Origin: Chimonanthus salicifolius
Taxonomy: Eukaryota > Streptophyta > Magnoliopsida > Laurales > Calycanthaceae
Reading direction: 5' to 3'
DNA length: 64,000 nt
Assembly (NCBI GenBank): GCA_013350335.1
Contig: CM023539.1
Coordinates: 44,626,631-44,690,630, forward strand
The translations under genes and the position numbers were made by a program. The notes below the pieces were generated by a model that saw only the letters and a program-made list of their open reading frames with translations, had not been told where the DNA came from and searched no databases. Numbering within the stretch: the first letter of the stretch is position 1; each line of letters begins with the position of its first letter. Positions 46,590 through 57,790 of this stretch are shown piece after piece.

Positions 46590-46765
46590 TTGTTTTTTAT
46601 TTTTTTAAATTTACGTGTGGGAAATCGCAAGATACCAAAGGTAAAACCTCTACAAGTGAATCCATTATCCTTGCACACCAAGATTAGGCCATAGAGGCTC
46701 AAACACGTAACCTCCTACTTCTTGAAGTGGGAGACGACTGATTGAACTACACACATGTGGGTAAA
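46590..46765 (-). mobile_element. tRNA-derived SINE, family B
   Basis: On the minus strand: box A-like GTAGTTCAATCAGTCGTC (about 46750), box B-like GTTACGTGTTTGAGCC (about 46705), then CTATGGCCTAATCTTGGTGT, GGTTTTACCTTTGGTATCTT and CCCACACGTAAATTTAAAAA with an A-rich tail. The post-B body matches 47955-48060 and 56304-56417. It lies about 280 bp upstream of the FLA start codon. Confidence 0.75.
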
Positions 46766-47165
46766 TTAGTGTCAAATCAATTAATTTATTCTCATCAATA
46801 TATATAATGTATTATATATAAACAGGAGAAATGAGTATTAGGCATTGTTGTAGCATTTATTTATTCAACAATTTAACGTGTAGTATTGTATAATTCATAT
46901 ATTTTAGAAGATATTTATTGAGTCTAATTAAATAAAAAGTTATATTAAAAACATCTTTTATTCATTTGATAAAAAGTTATTTGAAAATTTAAAAACAGTC
47001 TTGAAATGTATTTGCAATTGAATCATTTATTTTATAATTTTATACAATGCAAAAAATAACCTTAACAAATTAATGATCAAATTCTCAAATCTGATGAAGT
47101 GCCACTTGTTTAATTTCTGGAGAAGAGTGTGGTGACATTACTGAATCTATAATCCGTATATGCCT

Positions 47166-47501
47166 GTGTGGGTACAAAAATCGCCTTAGACTGAGATATC
47201 GGCGTGTCGGCCGATATCTCGGTATCTCAGATCTCGGCCGAGATACAATCAATCTTGGTCGATCTCTCTCTCTCTCTCTCTCTCTCTCCTAATTTTTTTG
47301 GACAAATATCGACCGTATAGATGTCTATCTGCCGATATCGGCGAGATCTCGACCATATCGGTTGATATCTCGCTAATACAGCTGATACTGTGCATTTCGG
47401 TCGAGATATCTCGACCGTAAAAAATCCGAGATATCTCAGCCATAAAAAATCTGAGATATCTCGGCCGATATGCACAATATCATCCTAGATTTATACCCCC
47501 G
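47166..47501. mobile_element. hAT-like MITE with ATATCGGCCGATAT motifs, second copy
   Basis: The ends gtgggtacaaaaatc and the complement of the right end (cgggggtataaatc) resemble the 42588 element. The interior has gtcggccgatatctcgg, tcggccgagatac and ctcggccgatat, plus a (TC)n run at 47264-47288. Flanks atatgcct / gtctgcct could be an 8-bp duplication with two changes. Confidence 0.65.
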
Positions 47502-47954
47502 GTCTGCCTATATATTTGAGCCACACATTTAATGGGTCCACGCGTTGGACAACCAAAAATTTGGTCAACCTCAGTTTGATTTTATGTGGGCAATCTTGAC
47601 TCTCGTAACTTTACCTCCAAATGGCACCATCAATTTTAGTTGATGGAATTCTAAAATTTTAACTAAATATAATTGGTTAAAATTAATTTTTTAGCTTTCA
47701 CGAGGATTGAATAATTTTGACCAATATTTTAGTCATATTAATTATTTTGGTCTAAATTTATAAATGGGCTAAATCACTAATTTTTTTGATATATGATCGG
47801 AATTTGAACAAAAAATTTAAAATATTAATAAAAATTTCGTCTAAAATCTGAATTGGTCAATACAGTTTCTCTAAAATATCATTTATATTTTTGAAAATTA
47901 TATTTAAGTCTATATCAAAACTGAAAAATATCATTGATATTTTTGAAAATTATA

Positions 47955-48060
47955 TTTCGAGCTCTATGGCCTCACATAGTGTACTCTAAGGACAGTGAAT
48001 ATCATCCATGAAGATTTTACGCTGAGTTTCCTGTGATTTTTCACACGTCAATTTAAAATA
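47955..48060 (+). mobile_element. SINE family B, 5'-truncated
   Basis: Starts within the box B region (cgagctctatggcctcac), then agtgtactctaaggac, atgaagattttacgctgag and ctgtgatttttcacacgtca, with an A-rich end. The order is the same as in 56304-56417. The phrase aaaactgaaaaat occurs near 47920 and again near 48060 and may be a target duplication. Confidence 0.6.
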
Positions 48061-50290
48061 AAACTGAAAAATTAACTGAAATTTGATATTTTCACATAAA
48101 AAAGTTCGTTAAAATCGACTGAAAAAGCCTTCACTCTCTTGTCCTACTAAACCATTTCCTACTCGGTGTACATCCAAGTGAATCCAGCCCATGGGCTTGA
48201 AAATCAAGCTTATGCATATACAATTAGTAAATTAGTACTCGGTGTATGCCTTGGACTAGGTATATATTGGACCCTTAAGCAACTATAAGCCCAAGCCCAA
48301 GCCCAGCCAGGTCAATATTATCTATCTTGTTCTCATTCTTTAGCAAAATGTTTGTTTTGGTCTAAGCAAGAACTGTTCAGTTACTTTCTCTAATCTCTTG
48401 CATTCAAGTGCATTGCATTTGTTTTTTTTTTAGTTTTTTTCATACATGATATGTACACCAAATCTTGTCTCATAAATACAAGCAAGTATATTCTCCTTTT
48501 TTATTTTTTTTATTTTGCAGAGAATCTGGGATACAAAAACAAACATTTAATTTGGATGGTCCAGTAGTCAAGAGACACAAGCCTATGTGGGTGATTCTTA
48601 AACAAACCCATCCAAAGATGTTTTTGGTGTTCATCTCATAGGAAACATGATCACAACATGTATCCAATGAGATGTATTCAATAAGCAATACATAAATTGA
48701 CAAATAATACTAAGACATGTTAGGAGAATGAAGTGGTTTAACAACATTTATCTCTTCTATATATATATATAATATATGATAATTAATTGCTAATTAGCTG
48801 GATTTTTAGGTGTTATTCATAAAATTATATTATTTATTTTTTGACTGAAGTATTTGTAATTATGTTCTCTAGAATTATTAAGATTAAGAGTGGTGTATAC
48901 CCATAATTTGATAGTCTCCTTATATTTATATAGGAAAATAATAGAGTGAAATTTTGCATTACTGCAAGATACTCAGATTTTTTTATAAAGAAAATGATAC
49001 TTTTACAATCATTATATTTCATTAAAGGGTTGTATCTCTACAGTTTTTAAGCAATATATTTGAAGTAAATTGTATCATATCTTTACATTATTTTGTCTTC
49101 TCTTTAATTTAATACTGTTTTCTGTGAGATACAACCTAAGGCTTTATCATTGCAAAGCAAATGGTATTACAAAAATACAATGGAAAAGTTTCATGTTCAA
49201 TGTCGGATAGAGATTTCTAAATTATAAAAAATATATTGAATTATCATAAAATAAAATGAATATGACGTTGTTAAAAAAACTGCAGCTCTTTTGCATGTGC
49301 ATTTGAAGGTTCTGCCCTTGAGAGAAAATTAAAGTAGGAGAAGTGACTTCACTTCTCCTCTGGTAAGAGAAGTGAGGAGAACTTTTACCGGTCAAAGTTT
49401 TCATGAGGATTGATAATTTAAATGGTTTGAAGGAGAAGAATTCGGTAAGACTTGTTATATTTTTATAATTTTTAAAATAAAAATATTTAGTTGAATTGAA
49501 AGCTGATTTCATCTAGGCATGTGAACCAAATTTTAGTAGGAAAATCAAATTATGTCTACTTAGATCTTAATGGTTAAAACGCCAGATGTATTTAGAAAAG
49601 AAAAGAAGAGCAAAAATGCCTTATGATATTTGACTACTCAGATCAAGTGTCAAAATTTGAATTTTTAGATGAAATTTGATTAATACGTCAATTTTTTAAT
49701 ATTCTTTTAACCCTATATTTTTTTATTAAATTCAAAAAATAAAAAATAGAAACATAATAGTGTAAAATCCAAGTAATCCTTGCACATAACACCATTTTCT
49801 CTTCCGCATTTGTTCTCCTGAGACCCACTTTCTGCTTCAGATTCTAACATGCCAACTGTGGAGAAACCAGCCTTTTGCCGAAGATAGTGTTTGATCTCAA
49901 GTGAGTAACTTCCGGAAATTCTTTTTCTTTTTTAATTTTCCCCCGTTTCCATCTCCTGAATACCGAAATTTCTAGATGAACTTGGGTTCCACCGTTTAAA
50001 TGAAGTTTAAACCCTATGATCAAGGATTAGGATGTTCCGTAATCCATACATGACAATGTGTTTTTCTTTTCCCTGTCCACCTTCTAACTTAGATTCAACT
50101 CATGAAGGATGAAGAATTCATTTTGATAACGAAAAGGCTGGAAATGTAAACTTATTGTGTAAAGTAAACTAATGAATTGTGATATTTGAAGTAGTAACGG
50201 TTTTATTATGTAAATAAGGTTATATGTCGGTTAATGAATGAAATTTAGTTAAAAAAAAACAAAAGGAAAAAAACAGAGGCAGAGAGAAAT
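48061..50290. other. Gene-free stretch
   Basis: AT-rich; one (AT)n patch near 48760-48776. No exon supported on either strand. Confidence 0.4.
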
Positions 50291-50541
50291 CCCTGTGCAG
50301 ATAAAGTAGATGGCCAGCCAAAAATATGTTCTCCAACATCTTGAAAATTGAAGGGCAGGTGAATAAAACCAAAATATGGGGAAAGCAGATTTATATCTGG
50401 GGAAAATCACTCATCTCGAATTACTTACAAGTTACAACCTATTCATTTCACAAACTCTGCAAAAGGGGTTGTTTTGGATCTACCATTTAACCCAAGTATA
50501 TAAAAAAAACTATAAACAGCAAACAATGGCAAATTGCCAAA

Positions 50542-50898
50542 CTAGGTGGTGGTTTGATTATTGTCCTGGCTTCGTCTTGTGACCCGAATATAGGCGAAAA
50601 TTGTGGCAAAAATGGCAGTCGCAAGGCCCCCGATGATCACGCCTCCTCCAGCAACAGATTTATCCGTCGAATGGTGATGCTTCCCAAGCCGTCGAATCTC
50701 CGGCGCTTCAGCAATTCCCGATTCACCTTCCTGTCCTCGACTCTCTGATACACTTGAAGTGGGTGGATCCGAAATGTGATGGGTCTCCAGCTCGGCTGTG
50801 GTCGGAACTGTCGGACTTGACTCCACTTGGCCATTGGCCGCAGCCGAAGAGATGAAAACTAGAGTAAAGATGAAGCAGAGAAGAAGAATTTTAGCCAT
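50542..50898 (-). CDS. Small secreted or single-pass membrane protein, unknown function
   Basis: Intronless ORF of 118 residues, ATG to TAG, with a TATA box about 100 bp upstream. Residues 1-21 (AKILLLCFIFTLVFISSAAA) are a clear signal peptide. A polar Ser/Thr/Pro/Glu-rich ectodomain follows (about 22-70), then the basic RRLGKHHHSTDKSVAG. A membrane segment, GGVIIGGLATAIFATIFAYI, covers about 84-103, and a basic cytosolic tail RVTRRSQDNNQTTT ends it. The topology predicted is a type I membrane protein. Gly-rich spacing at the start of the membrane helix suggests helix packing. The RRLGK site before the helix could be a protease or peptide-processing site, but that is inference. I do not recognise a named family, though the organisation resembles short plant proteins of unknown function. 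Confidence 0.8.
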   Translation of the reverse strand: MAKILLLCFIFTLVFISSAAANGQVESSPTVPTTAELETHHISDPPTSSVSESRGQEGESGIAEAPEIRRLGKHHHSTDKSVAGGGVIIGGLATAIFATIFAYIRVTRRSQDNNQTTT

Positions 50899-50994
50899 AA
50901 GGAAATGTGGGTGTTGTTGGAAAATGCTTAGATTTGGTGTTTTTGCAGTGTTCTAAGAGAGAAGATGGTGAATGGTGATTGTCAAGTGGCCCTT

Positions 50995-51009
50995 GTATAT
51001 ATATATACA
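50995..51009 (-). promoter_or_regulatory. TATA box of the small membrane-protein gene
   Basis: tatatatatatac on the minus strand, 97-111 bp upstream of the start codon, leaving room for a leader of about 70 bp. The run is long, so the exact position is uncertain. Confidence 0.5.
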
Positions 51010-51529
51010 TACTAGTGGTTGGATTAGAGAGAAACGACACGGTCTGGTCAGTCTAGTGTGGTAGATTGAAGCTTCCATGTGTAGGGTTAGGAGGGTGTTG
51101 GGGTTTATTTTAATTAGGAGGTGAGGTTTGAGAAAGTGCATGATTTCTTTTTCTAAGTATGGATCTGAAGAATATACACCTGTAATCTTGCAGATTGACA
51201 CAAATATACAACTGGGCCTTTTATACTGTGGGGGCCGGACCCTTGTCTATTTTCTTAATGACAAAAATGTAATCTGGTGAGCATTGTGTAGTGGATGAAA
51301 TTGTATTAATGATGACATAATTCTTCTAGGTGTGTGCTTAAGCAAAACTGTTGATTTTTCTTCTGCTGGAATAGAAGGGTTGTTCACTTGTGTGGAAGCT
51401 AACCCACTTCAATACCTGTGGGCTCTAGTGACCAGTATAGTCTTAAGAGTAACAGGTAAGGCCATCAAACGATGGTCACATCTTAGATAGGACTTACGTG
51501 ATATTTTCATTTTTTCTATATAACATTGA
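51010..51529. other. Upstream flank of the small membrane-protein gene
   Basis: Proximal promoter followed by intergenic sequence. I see no second gene. Confidence 0.4.
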
Positions 51530-51690
51530 TATCTCTATTCTATATTAGATGTGTGACTAATCACATGAACATGTGTAAACATTTCAATCCATAAACATCG
51601 ATTTAGTAAAAAGAGAGTGGCTCATTGGAGTTGAGTATGAATCGAACTCAAGACCCGATTCATGAGGCGAGCATCTGAAATTAAACATGT
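51530..51690 (-). mobile_element. tRNA-derived SINE, family A
   Basis: On the minus strand: AGATGCTCGCCTCATGAATC, box B-like TTGAGTTCGATTCATACTCA, a CCACTCTC patch, and TTCATGTGATTAGTCACACA near 51550. Homologous to 34590-34800 in the same order; box A is lost or outside the copy. Confidence 0.65.
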
Positions 51691-52174
51691 GGTTTATTTG
51701 AAATTTTCTGAAATAAAATATGTAATGGATCAAATTTCAAAAATCTCACCAAGTTTTTTATTTTTTTATTGAAATACGTATTAGTTAGAAAAATTGAAAA
51801 GATTTGGTCCCTTATCCAAGGATCGAAAAAATAAACTCATGCTGGTAGCCTATAGATAGGTTTAAAATTTTCTGTAGCCCATATTGGCTAGAGAGATTCT
51901 AACCATGCTATCATCCGTGATGGGTTCTTCATATCAACAATATAGATTGCTTATGACTACAATCAGGATCTAAAAAATGGTGTATCAAGTACCAACACAT
52001 TGGGTTTAAAAAAAATATATATATGAAAAGTGAAAATATAGGTTGATTCGACCCACCAACACAGTAACTCTCAATAAATTTGTACCGACCATGTTTTATT
52101 ATCTAAACTACGAAATGGTCCCAACCTGCTCAACGTATTACATTTACATGCCACAATTACTAAAGGAATGAAAT

Positions 52175-52340
52175 GATTATTCGGACAGCTCAGTTCGTTA
52201 AGATTAGACTAAAGGTTTTGGGTTTGACTTCTTATGAACTTATCTAATCTACGAGGTTTGTGGATGATTTGTATATCAATCAGATTAATGTCACTTCTAA
52301 TATAGGGTGGAGATATCTGTTATCTGAAAAGTGGAAAAAA
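52175..52340 (+). mobile_element. tRNA-derived SINE, family D
   Basis: A good pol III promoter pair: box A-like cagctcagttcgttaaga (about 52185) and box B-like ggttttgggtttgacttc (about 52215), spaced as in a tRNA gene. A non-tRNA body follows. The cloverleaf is not intact, so it is not a tRNA gene. Confidence 0.6.
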
Positions 52341-54210
52341 ATTCATCCCCGTAACAATTTCATAATATATTTGAACTTGAGGAATGATCTTGTGCTATTA
52401 TTTAAATGATAGCGATGACTATGAATGATAGCAATTGAAACATTAGTGTTCATTTAATAAAATCTAAAGTGTTCTTCAGTTCGACATACATTTTTACATG
52501 CTACGTCTTTCATTTGATTTTTTTTAACCATTGAACTCACTATTTGATTGATCAAATAAAAGTTACTGATTAAAAAGTCTATAAAATTCATCAGATTATT
52601 CTCATTTAATCTATCTAACAGTAAGATTAATATTGTGATAGAATCTGATGAGTAGTATAAATATAAATATATCATCATTAAGATGACAATATAAGATTGT
52701 TTCTTTTCAAACTTTTAACTTCTTACTGACCATCCTTAGAAAGCTAACAGTACAAGTAAACTACTTAAAAAAAATAATTAAAAATGGTGTTTAACTACTT
52801 ATATGTGTTTTTTTTTTTTTTTAATATATAGAGGTTTAGGCTAATTTGCAAATTATGGTGATTATGTTACATTATTCTCATTTCTATGATATGGATATTT
52901 TATTTTTACTATTTCACTAGAAGGGAAAAGAAAAAGAGAAATTGGGCAACAATACTTCGACCAGAAACTTCATCTAGTGGAACCCACAAACGATGGGTTT
53001 TACTTTAGATGGGCATCTAAAATTGTTAGGAGATCTAAGCAAGAAAAATAAAAAAAGTCTTCTCACATCTTTCCATCCAAACTAAGCTCAGAAAAACATT
53101 AAGAAGTAGAAGTAAGAAGAGAAGTAAAGAGATTTCTACTGTTAAATTTCCTTATCCAAATACAGCCCAAGTGAGTGAATTTGAGCGAAGATTTGTTTAG
53201 TACTCCAAAGGCTCTGGAAATCTACTTGGATATCACCTAGTTGGTTTTATTTAGTAACTAGAAAAATAAAGAATTATTAAGAATAAAAATAGTTTTAAAA
53301 AATAATGTGTTTGATAGATTGAATAGTCTTGAGAAATACTTTAAGTAAGTTTTTTTTTTTTTTGACCTTTTAGTCTTTTTAAAAAGAAAGTAATATTTTC
53401 ATTTTAAATAAACAAATATTCTGATTCCATTCTTATTTTATTAATGCCGGAATTCATGTTATTCTTTTCACCTTCATTTTATGACTATAGAAATTTTCAA
53501 AAGTGAATTCAACACCTATAATAACAAAGTTAAATTTATTTAACCCAATTTGAGTATGAAACTTGTTTAAACTATGAGAGATGGCTAAATCTTTTGATTA
53601 AACATTATATTGAGGTCAGTACAATGTACATGTCTAATTGATTATTACAGTTTCAAGTCTAGTTTTAACATATTTTGGTGAATAGATCAGTTTAGTTAGA
53701 AGTAAATTTGTCCAAATTTAAATAGAAAGTCAACTCCACATTGATGAAATAAATTTCTTAGATGATAAGATGATGATAATCAACTTAAAATTCATAATAG
53801 TCCCAACTCTAATAAAATTATTTATTAACATTTGTCATTTTAATGTTAAAGTTCACATTTATATGAAAGTTTTAAGTCATTCAAATCTTCAAATTTCGAA
53901 TGTCTTTCAATTCCAACAAGCAATTTCATATGGTTGTGGGTTAGATTTTCAGAAATTAAAGTAGAGATGAATTTTAGTATTTCAGGCATCCACATGTGAA
54001 AAACAGTGGCTGAAATGTAAAATTGAGAAACTTTGTTGAAGATAGAAACATTTATATCCTACTTAGTCAATATATCCAAGATGTTTTATAATATACTTTT
54101 AATAAGTATTTCAATTTTTAATATATTTTAAATATAAAAGGTTTTAGCCTGCTTTTTGTGACCTTTACTTGACATACTGGGAGAGAAGTTTCAAAAGTGT
54201 CTGTTAATAT
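52341..54210. other. Gene-free stretch
   Basis: AT-rich, with T-runs at 52808-52821 and 53350-53362. No supported gene. Confidence 0.4.
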
Positions 54211-54214
54211 TAAT

Positions 54215-54370
54215 TAGACTAATTAACTTTAAGGGGTTTGTCCGGTCGAAAAGTGTGGAATTTTGAGTTTGATTCATATTTAATTTCAACACCACTCTCT
54301 ATAATTGTTTATCTGATGTGTACATAATTGCAGAAATTTTCACGTACTTATAGAATTAGTCAATTTAAAA
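54215..54370 (+). mobile_element. SINE family A, plus strand
   Basis: ttttgagtttgattcatatt (box B-like, about 54263), caacaccactctc, and acgtacttatagaattagtc (about 54342) reproduce the order seen at 51530-51690 and 34590-34800 in the opposite orientation. The worn box A may be gggtttgtccggtcgaa (54236). Confidence 0.55.
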
Positions 54371-54864
54371 TATTCCCTTCAAATGAGCCAGTTGAATAGA
54401 TCGATCTGAAAAAAATATTAATTAAACTAAAATAAAAAAAGAAAGAAAAAAAACAGACGACAATCTCCGTCGCCATATGCTCTGCCAATTTCCAATGGCA
54501 GTGTGAGCAGGTCCCTGTTCCCCAATGGCAACAATCTCTGATTACAATCTTCTACGGAAGATCTCTGTTTCCTTTCTTACAGTTCTCTGAGGATGGTGGC
54601 TTATATTTTATTAAGATTAAGCTGCGTAAGGATGAAATAGTTTATAATATTTGAAGGGGGATCCAAACATGCAACATGGTGTGCATTAGATTGAAGAGAC
54701 ATGAATACATCTCAATCATTTTATAAAACCATTGGTTTGTGAGACAGTCTTTCATGCCCATTAGACAGGGAAACTTGGGTTTCTAGCAGCATCTTAGGAT
54801 GAAAGGACTTGTATAAGATTGGTGATTGATTATAAAGAGAAATGATTTAATACAAAGTGACAAA

Positions 54865-55985
54865 ACGACGGTAAAAGCACGTATCAATTGATATATATAT
54901 TATATATCGGATTTTAAAGGATCGATATATATCGGTTAATACAATATATATCGGTCAATACGATATATATCGGTCGTACATGATATAATATCAGTTGATA
55001 TTTGATTTTTTATATTTAAAAATAAATAAAAATATAAAAAAAAGCCGACATTTCATAAAAAAATTATATGAAGTAGATTAAGAAAAAATATAAAGCATTT
55101 TCATATAATATATCATCTGAAATTTCAAAAAAATGAGATGGAAATCGGTTGAAAAAATTAATCTCCAACCCTTACAAAATTTGTAGAGATATAATCTCCA
55201 CCAATTTCTCTAATTAGCTACAAAGAGGATCGGAGAAATTATCTCAGTGATTTCTTGGAAAATTCAGAAATTCCATATCAAGCAGCAGAAGAACAACACA
55301 GTTTGTGCTGTCATGAACCACCGATCCAAGCCTTCCTTAAACAGATATAAAACATAGAAGGAAAATGGCGATAACTTTAAGTTTCTTGGGCAAAATTTCA
55401 GTCTATTTGGTTTTGGAAAAAAAAGTTATTAACGTGTGTTACTGTTTTGGACAAAATTTTAGTTCCAAAATTAACATTAATATGTATTATTGTTTTGGAT
55501 TAAGTAAGGAGCCACACATTACCATATTTTAGCAGTAACAAATACAAAATTTCGAGTTATAATTTTTTATTTTCATTAATTAGACAACAGTTAAAATTTA
55601 TAATATTTTTATTTCTTATTTACTAACTTGAAAACAAATCATAAACAAATAATCAAGACATTTAATTATCACTTAAAATTTTTTCTACAATTTTTTTGTA
55701 ATTTTTCATATTTTTTAAAAACATTCAAAATTCTTGAGTTACTAACTTAAAAACAATATTTGAACATGTAAATGACTGATATTTAATGAAAAAATTATAC
55801 ATCCAAGAAACCAATATTTTTCTTCATTTTTTATAATTTTCTGATTTTTTTTAAAAAATAAAAAATTCTTCATTTTTTATAATTTTCTGATTTTTTTAAA
55901 AAAAATAAAAAAATTCAAGAGAGAGAAAGATATCGCCCAAGATATTGACCGATATCTCGGCCTACCCGAATTTTTAACCCCTTGT
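54865..55985. mobile_element. Larger relative of the ATATCGGCC hAT-like elements
   Basis: The left part (54880-54990) is a series of atatatcggt-aatac variants. The right end is gatattgaccgatatctcgg followed by gaatttttaacccctt, whose complement aaggggttaaaaattc matches the terminal motif of the 42588 element. About 1.1 kb between the ends is AT-rich filler. A target duplication is not evident. Confidence 0.45.
55820..55911. repeat. 46-bp tandem duplication
   Basis: ttcttcattttttataattt followed by tctgattttttt and an A-run is present twice with a 46-bp offset. Confidence 0.9.
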
Positions 55986-56303
55986 CCTAAGTCTGAACAT
56001 ACTTTTTCTTAGGGAAGACCCTTGGTTCAAAATGAAGTCATTGCCGTTGGACAGTGATCGGAAAGATTATAAGAAGTTGGAGAGAGCTCCATATAATCCG
56101 GTAAGCTGCAATTTTCAGAACATAATATTGATTAAACTATCAGCATGTTAACTGCCTCCAAACTCTTAGTTTTGTGGCCAAACATATTATGTAGTACTTC
56201 TTTTCCATTTTAAAAATTTGATTTGTTTAAAGATAGTCTTTCAAAAGACTTATGAAATTTTATCCAACATTCTCTACCTCTTCTAATAAAGAAGAGATAG
56301 ATA

Positions 56304-56417
56304 GGGGTCACGAGTTCGAGCTTCCATGGCCTAACCTTAGTGTGTCTTAGGGGGTAGGGGTTCACCCGTGGGGGTTTTACATTGGGTATCCCGTGATTTT
56401 CCACACGTAAATTCAAA
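56304..56417 (+). mobile_element. SINE family B with 16-bp target duplication, 5'-truncated
   Basis: 114 bp starting ggggtcacgagttcgagctt, then atggcctaaccttagtgtg, ggttttacattgggtatccc and gattttccacacgtaaattc. It is flanked by aaagaagagatagata at 56288-56303 and again at 56418-56433. The copy begins just before box B, so reverse transcription stopped early. Homologues: 46590-46765 and 47955-48060. Confidence 0.9.
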
Positions 56418-56433
56418 AAAGAAGAGATAGATA

Positions 56434-57600
56434 GAGAGATAATTAACATATCATACAACTATTTTGAGACTGTCCCAAAATACATATCACATAATTAAAT
56501 TGAGATAGAGGGAGTATTAAAATTGATGGGAAAAACCTATGATCTCAAGTAGGTAGAAAATTGAAATTTGACGGTAGAGCTCCTTTAGTTTTGGATTTTT
56601 TTGTTGAAAAGCTCTTATGCGTTGAGTTTATTCTGTAAAGATCCCTTAAGTTTTTTTTTTTTTTTTGTTTTAAATTTAAATGGCTCACTGTTAATAAAAA
56701 TTCAAAAGGCAATTGATTATGTGTATAATAGTCAACTACTTTTTAAATTATACTTTTTAGACATTATACTCATTGAGAGAGAAGATAATTAGGAATTGCT
56801 AAGTGAGCACAATGGTATAAAATAATATAATTTTTTAAATAATTTTAAAATCTTAAAACAAGACCTAAATAAAAAGCTCTTTCACCCATCTTCTTCTTTG
56901 AGTCCATTTGGATTAGGAGAATGTAGGAGACTTTCTTCTAACATGAAAAAAAGTCCCGAGTAGAAAATTTATTTACTTGAATTTTTTGTCATGAACATAG
57001 AAAATAGAGGATTGAGAGAAACTGAGATGAACATTTTTATCATCTACGAAGTGTCCAAACAATTGAAGGCCTTTTTTTATGTTTAAGGTTCCTTAAACAT
57101 AATCAGTAACCTCACGTATCCATTTAAGCATGTAGTACATTTGCATTATTTATTGGTCCAATTGTTTTTTTATAGAAGAAAATTTGTTGTATACATCTAA
57201 AATTATATATATCAATATGTAATTGTGCTATCAAAATTTTAAAGGAGTCTTTTACTCTATGTATAGAAGAGAATTTGTTGTACTCTATGTATTCTATCTT
57301 GTTCTTTTAAGTAGTTACAATTTATTATTTAGTTGGCTTATTATTTAACTAATAAATATTATATTATCTGTAAACACTATATACCATCAAAATTATATTT
57401 ATTGAGATATCTTAAAGTTACACTCGATTGTGCACTCTCGCACGTAGTTCATTCCATCTATTCTTGAGTTAACTTAGATTCACACTTGATTTGATTTGTT
57501 ACCGCGCAAAAATTTCTATTGGCTTTAAAACCATATTTGCGATACCTTGCCCACAGTGTTGAGCATCTAAAATGAAGAGTGCTGTGGAAAAGAGAGAGAA
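56434..57600. other. Gene-free stretch
   Basis: AT-rich intergenic sequence. A weak inverted repeat (gagtccatttggatta at 56899; complement of gtgtccaaacaattg at 57065) may be a decayed MITE. Confidence 0.35.
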
Positions 57601-57607
57601 ATAGCTA

Positions 57608-57790
57608 ATTGAGGCATTAGAAAGTCCCACATTGCTTAGGGAGTTAAAAATATCGTGGGATATAAGTTGGAACACTCTTTTCATTTAGCACAAAACCTTT
57701 TGGGACGGGCTTAATATTATCTAGATAACATGTTTCCCATATATTATATTTCACCACTTTAAATATCATCGCAAAAATTCATGCCTTTTA
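57608..57790 (+). mobile_element. TRIM-like solo LTR remnant
   Basis: ttagaaagtcccacattgct, then a leader-like stretch with ggacgggctta, echoes the LTR start motif at 29262 (-) and in the 40586 TRIM. The right boundary is not determined. Confidence 0.4.

Noticed and set aside
47227..47475. Minus-strand frames rich in RDIS and RERERE
   Set aside because: Translations of the palindromic MITE and its (TC)n tract.
50554..50834. Other-frame ORFs over the small membrane-protein gene
   Set aside because: Shadows; only the minus-strand 118-codon frame has a signal peptide, membrane helix and TATA box.
52175..52250. Possible tRNA gene from box A and box B motifs
   Set aside because: No acceptor stem or anticodon arm can be drawn; it fits a SINE head.
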